Assembly (NCBI RefSeq): GCF_900104525.1
Contig: NZ_LT629711.1
Coordinates: 3,534,001 to 3,598,000 of the forward strand
Direction: 5' to 3'
Source of the DNA: Pedococcus dokdonensis
GTDB taxonomy: Bacteria; Actinomycetota; Actinomycetes; Actinomycetales; Dermatophilaceae
Length of the DNA: 64,000 nucleotides
Shown: positions 1 through 9,614 of the stretch, piece by piece
How positions within the stretch are numbered: the stretch's first letter is position 1
How the letters are laid out: each line of letters opens with the position of its first letter
Notes under the pieces: model-generated
What the model was told of the DNA's origin: nothing
Databases searched by the model: none
Seen by the model: only the letters and a program-made list of their open reading frames with translations
Program-made: the position numbers and the translations under genes

Positions 1-739
1 GCTGGAGCACCGGCAGGCTGATCGACGTGCGCATCCGGGCGGCGAACCGCCACCCGTCGGGCCGCACCTGGCTGCGCACCACCCACCGGTAGTACTCCGC
101 CGCCGAGTGCGCCACGAACGGCAGCGCCATGGCGTCGGAGTAGATCCGCGCCTCCTCGGGCGACGGCCAGATCCCCTCGGGTGACGCCCACTCGCGCAAC
201 AGCCGCTGCACGTAGCCGCCGTGCACCGTCATCTGCCGCTCGGGCACGAACGGCCGCTGCAGGCCGCCGAGGTAGGAGTTGGCCCTGAGCTGGCGTGGGT
301 TCGAGAACGACGCCTTCCGGAACACCAGGGGGTGCGGCATCGACAGCGACGCGATGGCGCGGGTGACGGTGGGTTGCAGGGTCGGCATGCTCCACGCGAT
401 CCAGCCACCCCACCCGTGCCCGACGACCACGGCCCGCGACGCCCCGAGCGAGCGGAGCACGGAGGCGACATCGGTCGCCGAAGTCCGGGTGTCGTAGCCG
501 CGCGGGGGCTTGTCGGACGCGCCATACCCGCGCAGGTCCATCGCGCACGCGCGGTAGCCGGCCTCGGCGAGCGCCGCCATCTGGTGTCGCCACGCCCACC
601 AGAACTGCGGGAAACCGTGCAGCAACAACACGATCGGGCCCTCGCCCTGCTCGGCGACGTGGAACCGCGCGCCGTTCGCCGCGACGAACCGGTGCTCCCA
701 CGGGCCCTCGATGAGGGCCATCGAGGCGTCGAGGCTCAT
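1..739 (-). CDS. alpha/beta hydrolase, epoxide-hydrolase-like, C-terminus off the window
   Basis: The frame is open from ATG at 739 to the left edge, giving 246 residues of a fold usually near 300. An oxyanion-type HGFP motif is at residues 41-44, followed by a WAWRHQ segment typical of epoxide-hydrolase-like proteins. The nucleophile elbow reads G-H-G-W-G-G at residues 107-112, so the residue normally Asp, Ser or Cys is Gly109. This suggests altered or absent hydrolase activity. The visible part ends at LPVLQ, just before the usual acid and histidine region. No strong ribosome binding site is seen. The substrate is unknown. Confidence 0.8.
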   Translation of the reverse strand, partial: MSLDASMALIEGPWEHRFVAANGARFHVAEQGEGPIVLLLHGFPQFWWAWRHQMAALAEAGYRACAMDLRGYGASDKPPRGYDTRTSATDVASVLRSLGASRAVVVGHGWGGWIAWSMPTLQPTVTRAIASLSMPHPLVFRKASFSNPRQLRANSYLGGLQRPFVPERQMTVHGGYVQRLLREWASPEGIWPSPEEARIYSDAMALPFVAHSAAEYYRWVVRSQVRPDGWRFAARMRTSISLPVLQ

Positions 740-803
740 GACTGGGTATGCCGTTCGGCTGGGTGTCTGGGGACGGTGGCGGTGGGGTGCGGGGCGTCGG
801 CCG

Positions 804-1202
804 TCAGGAGGCGGACTTCACGGCGGTGACGGTGTCCTGGGCGTTCTTGATGGTGCGCTCGGGCTTGCCCTTGATCTTCTTCATGCTGTTGCGGCCGAGC
901 ACGGCCAGGACCGCCGCGACGAGGAAGAGCAGGCCGGTGGTGATGAGGTAGCCGGCCCACTCGGGCAGCCAGATGTCGAGCACGGCGACGATGGTGTGGA
1001 AGAGGAAGATCAGGCCGAGCAGCGCCACGAACGCCGCCGCTGCGAACATGCCGGCTCCGGCGCCGGCCTTCTTGGCGTCGGCCGCGATCTCGGCCTTGGC
1101 GAGCGCGATCTCGCTGCGGACGATGGTCGAGACGTCGTGGGTGGCATCAGCGACGAGCTGGCCGATGGTCCGCTCCTGCGACGAGTCCTTGGCAGTGGTC
1201 AT
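804..1202 (-). CDS. phage holin family (DUF1469-like) membrane protein
   Basis: A 132-residue protein. It has a polar helical N-terminus (QLVADATHDVSTIVRSEIALAKAE), two hydrophobic helices at about residues 38-65 and 72-95, and a basic C-terminal tail rich in Lys. This order matches the actinobacterial holin superfamily III/DUF1469 proteins, which are ordinary membrane proteins despite the name. The ATG at 1202 is chosen over a longer in-frame start because CCGGAGG lies just upstream of it at normal spacing. It is monocistronic between the hydrolase and the CBS gene. Its role is unknown, perhaps envelope related. Confidence 0.75.
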   Translation of the reverse strand: MTTAKDSSQERTIGQLVADATHDVSTIVRSEIALAKAEIAADAKKAGAGAGMFAAAAFVALLGLIFLFHTIVAVLDIWLPEWAGYLITTGLLFLVAAVLAVLGRNSMKKIKGKPERTIKNAQDTVTAVKSAS

Positions 1203-1334
1203 GGGTCGTACCTCCGGTTCTGCGGCACCTGCCCGCCCCACGACCCTACCCAGAACGCGAGGACCGACGCCCGTCCAGCACGGCCCCTAGACTCGGCGGT
1301 CGATGGACAGGCGGCTCGGCCAAGGAAGGACGTC

Positions 1335-1799
1335 ATGAGAGCAAGAGACCTTGCGCAGGAGTTCCCGACCGTGCAGGAGTCGGCGGATGCCCTGCAGGCG
1401 TCGCGCACCATGGCCGAGAGCGGTCGCCCGGGCCTGGTGGTCCTCGACGCCGCCGGCCGGGCGCGGACCATCCTGCCGGGCTCGCAGGTGCTGCGCTTCG
1501 CCATCCCCCGCTACGTGCAGGAAGATCCGCGCCTGTGCCGGGTGTACGACGAGAAGACCGCTGACGAGCTGTTCGGGCAGCTCTCGGGCAAGAGCGTCCG
1601 GGACCTGCTGCCGGACGCCGACGACCACGCCGAGCTGCCAGTCGTCGATGCCGACGCGACGTCGATCGAGGTGGCCGCCGTGATGGCCCGGATGCGCAGC
1701 CCGCTGGCGGTCGTCCAGGACGGTGACACGATCCTGGGAGTCATCACGGTGAGCCGGCTCCTGCGGGCACTGCTGCCTGAGGAGAACCCTGCCCCATGA
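1335..1799 (+). CDS. CBS-domain protein
   Basis: A 154-residue protein with two CBS repeats, at about residues 1-65 and 85-150. The second holds the typical ELPVVDAD and GVITVSRLL segments. The start is the ATG preceded by AAGGAAGGA at 1322-1330. It overlaps the next gene by four bases (ATGA at 1796-1799), so the two are translationally coupled. CBS pairs bind adenine nucleotides and gate partner proteins. The coupling suggests it controls the downstream permease, but this is inference from context. Confidence 0.8.
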   Translation: MRARDLAQEFPTVQESADALQASRTMAESGRPGLVVLDAAGRARTILPGSQVLRFAIPRYVQEDPRLCRVYDEKTADELFGQLSGKSVRDLLPDADDHAELPVVDADATSIEVAAVMARMRSPLAVVQDGDTILGVITVSRLLRALLPEENPAP

Positions 1800-3088
1800 C
1801 CACCGCGCTCGTGGTCACGGCGTTCATCGCCGCGTACGTCCTCATCGCCACCGAACGCATCCACCGGGTCGCCGCTGCCCTGTGGGGCGCTGCAGCGATG
1901 GTGCTGCTCGGGGTCGTCGATGCGAAGACCGCGTTCTTCAGCGAGGAAACCGGTGTCGACTGGAACGTCATCTTCCTGCTGCTCGGGATGATGATCATCG
2001 TCGGCGTGCTGCGTCAGACCGGCATCTTCGAGTACCTGGCCATCTGGGCGGCCAAGCGGGCGCGGGGCAAGCCGTTCGCGGTGATGACGATGCTGATCGT
2101 CATCACCGCGGTCGCGTCGGCCCTCCTCGACAACGTCACGACGGTGCTGCTCGTGGCTCCGGTCACCTTGCTCGTGTGCGACCGGTTGGGCATCAAACCC
2201 GTCCCCTTCCTCATCGCCGAGGCGATGGCGTCCAACATCGGTGGGGCGGCGACCTTGGTGGGAGACCCGCCGAACATCATCATCGCGAGCCGGTCGGGGC
2301 TGACCTTCAACGACTTCCTCGTGCACCTTGCGCCGGTCGTCGTCATCCTGCTCGTCGTCTTCGTGGGGCTCTGCCGGGTGATGTTCCGCTCCGCGCTGAC
2401 CTACGACGAGGCCAGGGTCCAGGCCGTGATGGAGCTGGACGAGCGTGAGGCAATCGAGGACAGGGGACTCCTGCTGCGCTCGCTGGGGATCCTGGCGCTC
2501 GTGCTCGTCGGCTTCATGACGCACTCGGTGCTGCACGTCGAACCCTCGGTCGTCGCGCTGCTCGGAGCAGGCGCGGCCGTGGCGGTCTCCCGCTTGGAGC
2601 CGTCCGACTACCTCGCCGAGGTGGAGTGGCCCACCCTCGTGTTCTTCGGCGGGCTGTTCGTCATGGTCGGCGCGCTCGTCAAGACCGGTGTCGTCGAGCA
2701 CATCGGCCAGAGCCTCACTGATGCGGTGGGTGACCGGCTGTTCCTCGCCAGCTCCGTCGTGGTCGCCGGCTCGGCCGTGCTGTCCGGGGTCGTCGACAAC
2801 ATCCCGTACGTGGCCACGATGGCTCCGATCATCAAGGATCTCGCGGGGCCGCTGGGTGTCGACGCGCAGCACGACTCGTTGTGGTGGGCGCTGGCGCTGG
2901 GCGCCGACCTCGGCGGTAACGCGACGGCGGTGGGCGCGAGCGCGAACGTGGTCATCCTGGGCATCGCCGCCCGCAACGGCCACCCCATCAGCTTCTGGAC
3001 CTTCACGAAGTACGGCCTGGTGGTCGCCTTCGTGACCGTCGCGCTGTCGTGGGTCTACCTCTGGCTGCGCTACTTCGCGCTGGCCTGA
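1796..3088 (+). CDS. ArsB/NhaD-type (SLC13 superfamily) ion permease
   Basis: A 430-residue integral membrane protein. It has the family repeats [16 protein letters not shown] (about residue 105), [15 protein letters not shown] (about 155) and [14 protein letters not shown] (about 330), the re-entrant elements of ArsB/NhaD/P-protein transporters. A charged cytoplasmic loop at about residues 200-225 ([14 protein letters not shown]) splits the two halves. The transported ion cannot be read from the sequence; arsenite, Na+/H+ or a dicarboxylate are possible. It is coupled to a CBS-domain gene, and its tail overlaps the tail of convergent nhaA by 19 bases. Confidence 0.85.
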   Translation: MTTALVVTAFIAAYVLIATERIHRVAAALWGAAAMVLLGVVDAKTAFFSEETGVDWNVIFLLLGMMIIVGVLRQTGIFEYLAIWAAKRARGKPFAVMTMLIVITAVASALLDNVTTVLLVAPVTLLVCDRLGIKPVPFLIAEAMASNIGGAATLVGDPPNIIIASRSGLTFNDFLVHLAPVVVILLVVFVGLCRVMFRSALTYDEARVQAVMELDEREAIEDRGLLLRSLGILALVLVGFMTHSVLHVEPSVVALLGAGAAVAVSRLEPSDYLAEVEWPTLVFFGGLFVMVGALVKTGVVEHIGQSLTDAVGDRLFLASSVVVAGSAVLSGVVDNIPYVATMAPIIKDLAGPLGVDAQHDSLWWALALGADLGGNATAVGASANVVILGIAARNGHPISFWTFTKYGLVVAFVTVALSWVYLWLRYFALA

Positions 3089-4407
3089 GGCTGGTCGGCG
3101 GCGAAGCAGTCCGGGATCCCGTCACCGTCGGCGTCGAGGGTCTCGGTCTGCTCGATCCGCCGGTACACGGTGTTGCGCCGCCGCAACACCACCGCAGCGA
3201 GCGCGGCGGCGATCAGTGACGCGACGAGGACGGCCACCTTGACGTGCTCGTCGCGCGCGCTGCCCGGCCCGAAGGCGAGCTCGCCGACCAGCAGGGACAC
3301 GGTGAACCCGATCCCCGCGAGCAGCGAGACGCCCGCGATGTCGGCCCACGCGAGGTCGTCATCGAGCTCCGCGCGCGTGAAGCGGGCGAAGAGCCAGGTG
3401 CCGCCGAAGACGCCGAGCAGCTTGCCGGCGACCAGGGCCACCACGACAGCGATCGCAGCTTCGTCGGCCAGCGTGTCGGAGAAGCCGCCGCCGACGACCC
3501 GGACACCGGCTGCGAAGAAGGCGAAGACCGGCACGGCGACGCCGGCCGACAGCGGGCGCATGCGGTGCTCGAAGCGGTGGGCGACGTCGACGTCTGCGGC
3601 CAGGCTGCTGACCCGCGGGACACTGGCTCGTGCCTTCACCGGCACGACCAGCCCGAGCAGCACACCGGCGACCGTCGCGTGGACCCCCGAGGCGTGCACC
3701 AGTGCCCAGGTGACGACGGCGAGCGGCACGAGCATCCACCAGTACGCCACTCGCCTCTGCACGAGTGCCGCAAAGCCGGCCAGCGGAAGGGCCGCCAGAG
3801 CGAGCATCCCGAAGTGCACCTCGCTGGTGTAGAACACGGCGATGATCGTGATGGCCACCAGGTCGTCCACGACGGCGAGGGTGAGCAGGAACGAGCGCAG
3901 CGAGCTGGGCAGGTGCGTGCCGATCACCGCGAGCACGGCGAGGGCGAACGCGATGTCGGTGGCCGTGGGGATCGCCCAGCCGCGCAGGGCGGCACTGCCA
4001 CCACCCAGGGAGGCGACGGTCACGGCATACAGGATGGCCGGGACGGCGACCCCGCAGAGGGCGGCCGCGACCGGCAGGGCCGCCTTCGACGGGCTCCGCA
4101 GGTCGCCGACGATGAACTCGCGCTTGAGCTCGAGCCCGGCCACGAAGAAGAAGATCGCCAGGAGCCCGTCGGCCGCCCACGTGCCGAGGGACAGATCCAG
4201 GTGCAGCGCGTGCGGTCCGACGGTGAGGTCGCGCAGAGCCGAGTAGCCCTCGTGCCACGGCGAGTTCGCCCAGGCGATCGCGACGAGTGCGGCAACCAGA
4301 AGCAGCGCTCCGCCGACGGTCTCGGTGCGCAGTGCGGCGGTGACGAACTGTGCCTCGGTCCAGGTGGACCGGCGCAGGAGTCGGGGGCGCGAAGGGGTCA
4401 GGGTCAC
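3070..4407 (-). CDS. nhaA: Na+/H+ antiporter NhaA
   Basis: A 445-residue inner-membrane antiporter that exchanges protons for sodium to control pH and salt. Family signatures are clear: [17 protein letters not shown] (about residue 85), [19 protein letters not shown] (about 150), the ion-binding Asp pair in [10 protein letters not shown] (about 180), and [15 protein letters not shown] near residue 365. The protein is longer than E. coli NhaA (388) because of a polar C-terminal tail rich in Asp and Gln. It is a single gene convergent with the ArsB/NhaD-like permease. Confidence 0.93.
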   Translation of the reverse strand: MTLTPSRPRLLRRSTWTEAQFVTAALRTETVGGALLLVAALVAIAWANSPWHEGYSALRDLTVGPHALHLDLSLGTWAADGLLAIFFFVAGLELKREFIVGDLRSPSKAALPVAAALCGVAVPAILYAVTVASLGGGSAALRGWAIPTATDIAFALAVLAVIGTHLPSSLRSFLLTLAVVDDLVAITIIAVFYTSEVHFGMLALAALPLAGFAALVQRRVAYWWMLVPLAVVTWALVHASGVHATVAGVLLGLVVPVKARASVPRVSSLAADVDVAHRFEHRMRPLSAGVAVPVFAFFAAGVRVVGGGFSDTLADEAAIAVVVALVAGKLLGVFGGTWLFARFTRAELDDDLAWADIAGVSLLAGIGFTVSLLVGELAFGPGSARDEHVKVAVLVASLIAAALAAVVLRRRNTVYRRIEQTETLDADGDGIPDCFAADQPQASAK

Positions 4408-4548
4408 CTGGGGCGCCTTTCAGGGTCAGGTCTGCGAGGGACGCCGCCGTGGAGGCGGTGCCGCCGACCAGACTTCCCGGCTCACCAGCGCCAGTCTATC
4501 GAGCAGGAGCCCGGTAGGCCGCGGTGCCCAGCTCGCGGACGCTGCCGG

Positions 4549-5106
4549 TCAGCTCGTGGGACGGTCCTGCGGGGGGCGGGCGCCGGCGAGCAGCTCGCGG
4601 AACATGGCGGCGAGCGCCGCGTCGTCGGCGGGGCTCGCGCTCACCTCGCCTGCCTGCGTGAGGGTCTTCTCGAACTCGAGTCCGGGCCCCTCGACGACGG
4701 TCATCTTGACCCGCTCGAGCGTCTGCCGCAGCGCCGACTTGGCGAAGCTCGCGCCGTGCCAGCCGTACCCGACGCAGCCGACCGGGAGCCCCTCCCACTC
4801 GGCGTAGAGGAAGTCGATGGCGTTCTTCAGGGCCGCGTTGTAGCCCCGGTTGTACTCCGGCATGACCAGGACCAGCGCGTCGGTCGCCTGCATCGCCGCC
4901 GACCAGCGCCGGGTGTGCTCGTGGGCGTAGTTGCCGTCGGCGGGCTGGCCGGGCTCGTCGAGGAACGGCAGCGCGAGCTCGCGCAGGTCGTGCACCGTGA
5001 CCTCGACGTCGGCCGGCACGGCGTCGAGCACCCACTGCGCGATGTGGTGGCCGATCCGCGTGGGACGGGTGCTCGCGATGACGACGGACAGGCGCGTGGG
5101 GCTCAT
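4549..5106 (-). CDS. NADPH-dependent FMN reductase family flavoprotein
   Basis: A 185-residue flavodoxin-like protein. It has an N-terminal phosphate loop (IASTRPTRIGHHIA, residues 9-22) and the family motif MPEYNRGYNAALKNAIDFL at about residue 80, close to the usual PEYN-LKNAID signature. Such enzymes reduce free FMN, azo compounds or quinones with NAD(P)H. It starts 28 bases after the hot-dog thioesterase stop in the same direction, so it may be the last gene of the aryl-CoA operon. That link is only positional. Confidence 0.85.
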   Translation of the reverse strand: MSPTRLSVVIASTRPTRIGHHIAQWVLDAVPADVEVTVHDLRELALPFLDEPGQPADGNYAHEHTRRWSAAMQATDALVLVMPEYNRGYNAALKNAIDFLYAEWEGLPVGCVGYGWHGASFAKSALRQTLERVKMTVVEGPGLEFEKTLTQAGEVSASPADDAALAAMFRELLAGARPPQDRPTS

Positions 5107-5134
5107 GGCGGCAGCCTAGGGGCGGGCTCGGGGG

Positions 5135-5572
5135 TCAGCGCCGGGTGAGGCGTTCCACCCAGTCGGGGGGCCACGGGGTGCTGCGGGCCGGACCGGGGCC
5201 GCTGCGGTCGAGGTGGACGGTGACGTACCGGCCGCGGGCCGCGCGGGCCCGGGGCGCCCCCTCGAACTCCTCGCCCCACACCTCGAACTCGAAGGTCATC
5301 GAGGACCGCCCGAGGTTCGTGACCGACAGGGTCGTGGTCACCTCCTGCCCGAAGTAGAGGGGCGCCTCGAAGTCCGCCTCGAACCGCACCCGCGGAGCCA
5401 CCGGGAAGTAACCGTCCAGCCCGCGCTCACGGACCAGCTGCGCCTCCACCGACTCGACCAGCCGGGTCACGGTGCTGTTGTGGTAGATCCCGGCCGCGTC
5501 GGTGTCGACCCACTCGATGCGCGACCGGGCCTGCGCCGTGGCCACCGGAGGGGGTGCCGACTGGTCGGTCAT
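5135..5572 (-). CDS. hot-dog acyl-CoA thioesterase (4HBT-like)
   Basis: A 145-residue single hot-dog protein. The catalytic signature region IEWVDTDAAGIYHNSTVTRLVE at residues 19-40 matches the 4-hydroxybenzoyl-CoA thioesterase group, with the acidic residue in the D-T-D-A-A-G-I-Y stretch. The start overlaps the stop of the upstream monooxygenase (ATGA, 5569-5572). The context suggests it releases the free hydroxylated aromatic acid from its CoA ester after the hydroxylase step. The exact substrate is not shown by sequence. Confidence 0.85.
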   Translation of the reverse strand: MTDQSAPPPVATAQARSRIEWVDTDAAGIYHNSTVTRLVESVEAQLVRERGLDGYFPVAPRVRFEADFEAPLYFGQEVTTTLSVTNLGRSSMTFEFEVWGEEFEGAPRARAARGRYVTVHLDRSGPGPARSTPWPPDWVERLTRR

Positions 5573-7962
5573 GCGTCGACCCGTTGGGCCGGCTTCCAGC
5601 GCAGGTGCACCTCGTCCTCGGCGCCCTCGCGGAGCAGGGCGAGCCGCGGCGGGATCTTGTCGGTGCGCGCGGTGGGCGGGCGGCGCCGGCCCGCCTTCCA
5701 CGGGTCCGGCCACTCGGCCGCCAGTCCGACGTACTCCTGCTCCGCGGCGGCGTGCAGGGTCCACATCGGGTCGTAGAGGTGGGTCCGGCCCAGGGCGCAC
5801 AGGTCGGCGCGGCCGGCGAGCAGGATCGAGTTGACGTCGTCGTGCGACGAGATCGCGCCGACGGCGATGACCGCGACACCGGCCGGTCGGGCCACCTCGT
5901 GGCGGATCCGGTCGGCGAAGGGTGTCTGGTAGGACCGCCCGAAGGCCGGCTGCTCGTCCTTGGTCACCTGCCCGGACGAGACGTCGATCGCCGCCGCACC
6001 GTGCGCGATGAAGGCGCGCGCGATCTCGACCGCGTCGTGCTCGGTGTTGCCGTCCGGCACCCAGTCGGTGGCCGAGATCCGCACCGTGACGGGTATGCCG
6101 TCCGGCACCACCTCGGTGACGGCGTCGAAGACCTCGAGCGGGAAGCGGAGCCGGTTCCCCAGCGAGCCGCCGTACTCGTCGGTGCGGACGTTGGAGACGG
6201 GAGACAGGAACGACGACAGCAGGTAGCCGTGTGCGGCGTGCACCTCGACGAGGTCGAAACCGGCCTCGACCCCGCGTCGGGCCGCATCGCGGAAGTCGGC
6301 GACGACCTGGTCCATGTCGGCGCGGGTCATCTCGCGGGGCACGTGGCAGTCCTCGCCGTAGGGGAGCGCGGACGGCCCGAAGACCTCCCAGTTGCCCTCG
6401 GCGAGGGGCTCGTCCATGCCCTCCCACATCAGCTTGGTCGAACCCTTGCGACCCGAGTGACCCAGCTGCAGGCCGATCTTCGCGGTGCTGCGCTCGTGGA
6501 CGAAGTCGACGATGCGCCCCCACGCGTCGCGCTGCTCGTCGTTCCAGAGCCCTGGGCACCCGAGCGTGATCCGACCCTCCGGCGAGACACAGGTCATCTC
6601 CGACATCACCAGACCGGCGCCCCCGAGGGCCTTGGAGCCGAGGTGCACCAGGTGGAACTCGCCGGGCAGTCCGTCGACGGCGGAATACATGTCCATGGGG
6701 GACAGGACGACCCGGTTCTTCAGCTCGAGTGCGCCGATCCGCACCGGCTGGAACATCGCCGGGGCCAGCTCGTCGGCGGCGCCAGTTCCGGCGCCACCCA
6801 CGGACTGTCGCGCGAAGGCCGCCTGGATGCGCGCGGCGAACTCGCGGTCCCGGTCCTTGAGGTTCTCGAACGTGATCCGGCGCGATCGGGTCAGCAGGTT
6901 GAAGACGAACTCGTCGGGGTCCTGGTCGGCATACATCCCGATGTTCTCGAACCACTCGAGGCTGGCCTGCGCGGCACGCTGGGTCGACTCGACCACCGGC
7001 TTGCGCTCTTCCTGATATGCCGCAAGGGCTTCCGGCACGGAGTCGTGATCGTGGAGGCAGGCGGCCAGGGCCAGGGCGTCCTCCATCGCGAGCTTGGTGC
7101 CGGACCCGATGGAGAAGTGTGCGGTGTGCGCGGCGTCACCGATCAGCACGACGTTGTCGTGGTGCCAGGAGGTGTTGCGAACCGTCGTGAAGCTCAGCCA
7201 CTTGGAGTTGTTGGTGAGGATCTGGTGGCCGGCGAGGTCGTCGGCGAAGATCTCCGCGACGCGCTCGACCGCGTACTCGTCCGAGACCCCGGGTGGGAAC
7301 ACCTCGTCCTCGGTGCGGTCGAACCCGGCCCGACGCCATACCTCCTCGTGCATCTCCACGATGAAGGTGGAGCCCTGGTCGGAGTAGGGGTAGCCGTGGA
7401 TCTGCATGGTCCCGAACTCGGTGTTGCGCACGATGAACTGGAAGGCCTCGAAGACCAGGTCGGTGCCGAACCAGATGTACTTGTTGTGGCGCGGGTCGAG
7501 GCTGGGCCCGAAGGCGTCGGCGTAGCGCCCGCGGACCTGGGAGTTGAGGCCGTCCGCGGCCACGACCAGGTCGTGGGTGCGGCGCAGCTCATCGGCGTCG
7601 GGGGCCATCGTGCGGTAGTGCACCTCGACGCTGAGCTCGGCCACCCGCGTCTGCAGGATGTGCAACAGCTCCTTGCGGCTCATCGCCGCGAAGCCCTGGC
7701 CGCCGATCGTCGACGACCGCCCGTCGATCGCCACGTCGATGTCGGTCCACCGGGCGAACCGGCTCTCCATCGCGCGGTAGATGGTGGTGTCGGCGCTCTC
7801 GATCCCGCCGAGTGTCTCGTCGGAGAAGACCACCCCGAACCCGAACGTGTCGTCGGGCGCGTTGCGCTCCCAGACGGTCACCTCGTGGGCCGGGTCGAGC
7901 TGCTTCATCAATGCGGCGAGGTAGAGGCCGCCCGGACCACCGCCGACGATCGCGATCCTCAT
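5569..7962 (-). CDS. bifunctional salicylyl-CoA 5-hydroxylase / 2-aminobenzoyl-CoA monooxygenase-reductase
   Basis: A 797-residue fusion. Residues 1-395 are a PHBH-type FAD monooxygenase with GGGPGG (7-12) for FAD binding and the second FAD motif GDAAHTAHFSIGSG (about residue 280). From about residue 400 an Old Yellow Enzyme domain follows (FQPVRIGALELKNRVVLSPM, LQLGHSGRKGS, VHAAHGYLLSSFLSP, ICALGR-type FMN site). The same architecture is known in Azoarcus 2-aminobenzoyl-CoA monooxygenase/reductase and in salicylyl-CoA 5-hydroxylases. The choice between anthranilate and salicylate cannot be made from sequence. It overlaps both neighbours by four bases in a tightly coupled operon. Confidence 0.9.
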   Translation of the reverse strand: MRIAIVGGGPGGLYLAALMKQLDPAHEVTVWERNAPDDTFGFGVVFSDETLGGIESADTTIYRAMESRFARWTDIDVAIDGRSSTIGGQGFAAMSRKELLHILQTRVAELSVEVHYRTMAPDADELRRTHDLVVAADGLNSQVRGRYADAFGPSLDPRHNKYIWFGTDLVFEAFQFIVRNTEFGTMQIHGYPYSDQGSTFIVEMHEEVWRRAGFDRTEDEVFPPGVSDEYAVERVAEIFADDLAGHQILTNNSKWLSFTTVRNTSWHHDNVVLIGDAAHTAHFSIGSGTKLAMEDALALAACLHDHDSVPEALAAYQEERKPVVESTQRAAQASLEWFENIGMYADQDPDEFVFNLLTRSRRITFENLKDRDREFAARIQAAFARQSVGGAGTGAADELAPAMFQPVRIGALELKNRVVLSPMDMYSAVDGLPGEFHLVHLGSKALGGAGLVMSEMTCVSPEGRITLGCPGLWNDEQRDAWGRIVDFVHERSTAKIGLQLGHSGRKGSTKLMWEGMDEPLAEGNWEVFGPSALPYGEDCHVPREMTRADMDQVVADFRDAARRGVEAGFDLVEVHAAHGYLLSSFLSPVSNVRTDEYGGSLGNRLRFPLEVFDAVTEVVPDGIPVTVRISATDWVPDGNTEHDAVEIARAFIAHGAAAIDVSSGQVTKDEQPAFGRSYQTPFADRIRHEVARPAGVAVIAVGAISSHDDVNSILLAGRADLCALGRTHLYDPMWTLHAAAEQEYVGLAAEWPDPWKAGRRRPPTARTDKIPPRLALLREGAEDEVHLRWKPAQRVDA

Positions 7963-9614
7963 GAGTTCTCCTGGGTCAGGTCGCGCAGCTTGAAGTGCTG
8001 GAGCTTGCCGCTGGTGTTGCGGGGCAGCTGGTCGACGAAACGCACCCGGCGCGGGTACTTGTACGGCGCCAGGGTGGCCTTGACGTGGTCCTGGATCTCG
8101 CGGGCCTTGGCGTCGTCACCGACGACGCCCTCCCGCAGCACGACGAAGGCGCTGACGATGGAGCCTCGCTCGGGGTCGGCCTCGCCCACGACACCCGTCT
8201 CGACGACGTCGGGGTGGGTGTCGATGGCGGCCTCCACCTCGGGGGCGCCGATGTTGTAGCCGGACGACACGATCATGCTGTCGGTGCGCGCCCGGTAGAA
8301 GAAGTAGCCGTCCTCGTCCTGGACGAAGGTGTCGCCGGTGACGTTCCACCCGTCGACGACGTAGGCGTGCTGCCGGTCGTCGTCGAGGTAGCGGCAACCC
8401 ACGGGCCCGATGACGGCGAGCCGTCCCTCGGTGCCCGGTGGCACGGGCTGGTCGTCCGGGCCGAGCACCGTCGCGCGGTAACCGGGAACGGGCTTGCCCG
8501 TGCTCCCGGCGCGGATGTCGTCGCCGGCGGCGGAGATGAAGATGTGCAGCATCTCGGTGGCGCCGATGCCGTCGATGATGGCGAGCCCGAGCTCGGCCCG
8601 GATCGCCTCCCACACCTCCTGCGGGATGTGCTCGCCGGCGCTCACCGCCGCGCGCAGCCCGCGCAGCTTCGGGAGGTGGCCGGCTTTCATGATCTGCTTG
8701 TAGGCGGTGGGGGCGGTCGCGAGGACGGTCACCCCGTGCGCCTCCACCAGCTCGGCCAGCTGGGCGGGCGTGGCAGCCTCGGTGACGAGCGCACAGGCGC
8801 CGGCCCGGAGCGTGAAGACGACGAGCATGCCGAGCCCGAAGGTGAAGGCGAACGGGGCGGTGCACGCCACCACGTCGTCCTCGGTGAGCCGGAGCGTGTG
8901 CCGGCCGAAGGTGTTGTCGATCGACAGGATGTCGCGGTGGAAGTGCGTGGTGATCTTCGGGACGCCGGTGCTGCCGGACGTCGGGCCGAAGAGGGCGACG
9001 TCGTCCGCGGCGGTGTCGACCGCTGCGAACGTGCCCGGCTTGGACTGGCTGCGCCGGGTGAGGTCGTCGTCCGTGTCGCCGCCGTAGGCGACCACCACGA
9101 GGTCGGGGGCCACGGTGTCGCGCACCGTCTCGACGTCCTCGACGAACCGGTGGTCGACCAGGGCGACGGCTGGCCGGGTCTTCTCGACGATCGGTCCGAG
9201 CTCGCGGGCGCGCAGGGCCGCCATGGTGGTGACGACGACACCTCCGGCCTTGAGCGTGCCCAGCCAGGCGGCGACGGTCCACGGGTTGTTGGGCGAGCGG
9301 AGCAGCACCCGGTTGCCCGGCACGAGGCCGAGGTCCTCGGTGAGCACGGCCGCGACCTGGTCGACCCGCTCCTGCAGCTCGCCGTAGGTCCACACCGTCC
9401 CGTCGGGGGTGCGCAGGGCTGGCCGGTCGGCGCCGTGCCGCGCGATGGTGGCGTCGAGCAGCTCCACCGCGGCGTTGAGGCGCTCGGGGTACTGCAGCTC
9501 GGGCGTCGTGAACTCCAGCGTGGGCCAGTCGGCGGCCGGCGGGAGGTGGTCACGCGCGAAGGTGTCGGTGTAGCCGCTGGGGGAGAGCGCGGCGTCGTCG
9601 GTCGGGCTCGGCAT
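7959..9614 (-). CDS. aryl-CoA ligase (2-aminobenzoate/benzoate-CoA ligase family)
   Basis: A 551-residue AMP-binding enzyme that activates an aromatic acid with ATP and CoA. The phosphate loop FGPTSGSTGVPK is near residue 215. The adenylate motif reads GIGATEMLHIF (about 335), YVVDGWNVTGD holds the conserved Asp (about 410), and the C-terminal catalytic Lys lies in PRNTSGKLQHFKLRD. The start is ATG 9614, sharing one base with the upstream thioesterase stop, although the frame stays open further upstream. Its place before the monooxygenase-reductase suggests anthranilate or salicylate as substrate. Confidence 0.9.
   Translation of the reverse strand: MPSPTDDAALSPSGYTDTFARDHLPPAADWPTLEFTTPELQYPERLNAAVELLDATIARHGADRPALRTPDGTVWTYGELQERVDQVAAVLTEDLGLVPGNRVLLRSPNNPWTVAAWLGTLKAGGVVVTTMAALRARELGPIVEKTRPAVALVDHRFVEDVETVRDTVAPDLVVVAYGGDTDDDLTRRSQSKPGTFAAVDTAADDVALFGPTSGSTGVPKITTHFHRDILSIDNTFGRHTLRLTEDDVVACTAPFAFTFGLGMLVVFTLRAGACALVTEAATPAQLAELVEAHGVTVLATAPTAYKQIMKAGHLPKLRGLRAAVSAGEHIPQEVWEAIRAELGLAIIDGIGATEMLHIFISAAGDDIRAGSTGKPVPGYRATVLGPDDQPVPPGTEGRLAVIGPVGCRYLDDDRQHAYVVDGWNVTGDTFVQDEDGYFFYRARTDSMIVSSGYNIGAPEVEAAIDTHPDVVETGVVGEADPERGSIVSAFVVLREGVVGDDAKAREIQDHVKATLAPYKYPRRVRFVDQLPRNTSGKLQHFKLRDLTQENS

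Noticed and set aside
711..1334. Upstream extension of the CBS gene
   Set aside because: It would overlap the holin-like gene and the hydrolase start; the ATG at 1335 has a good ribosome binding site.
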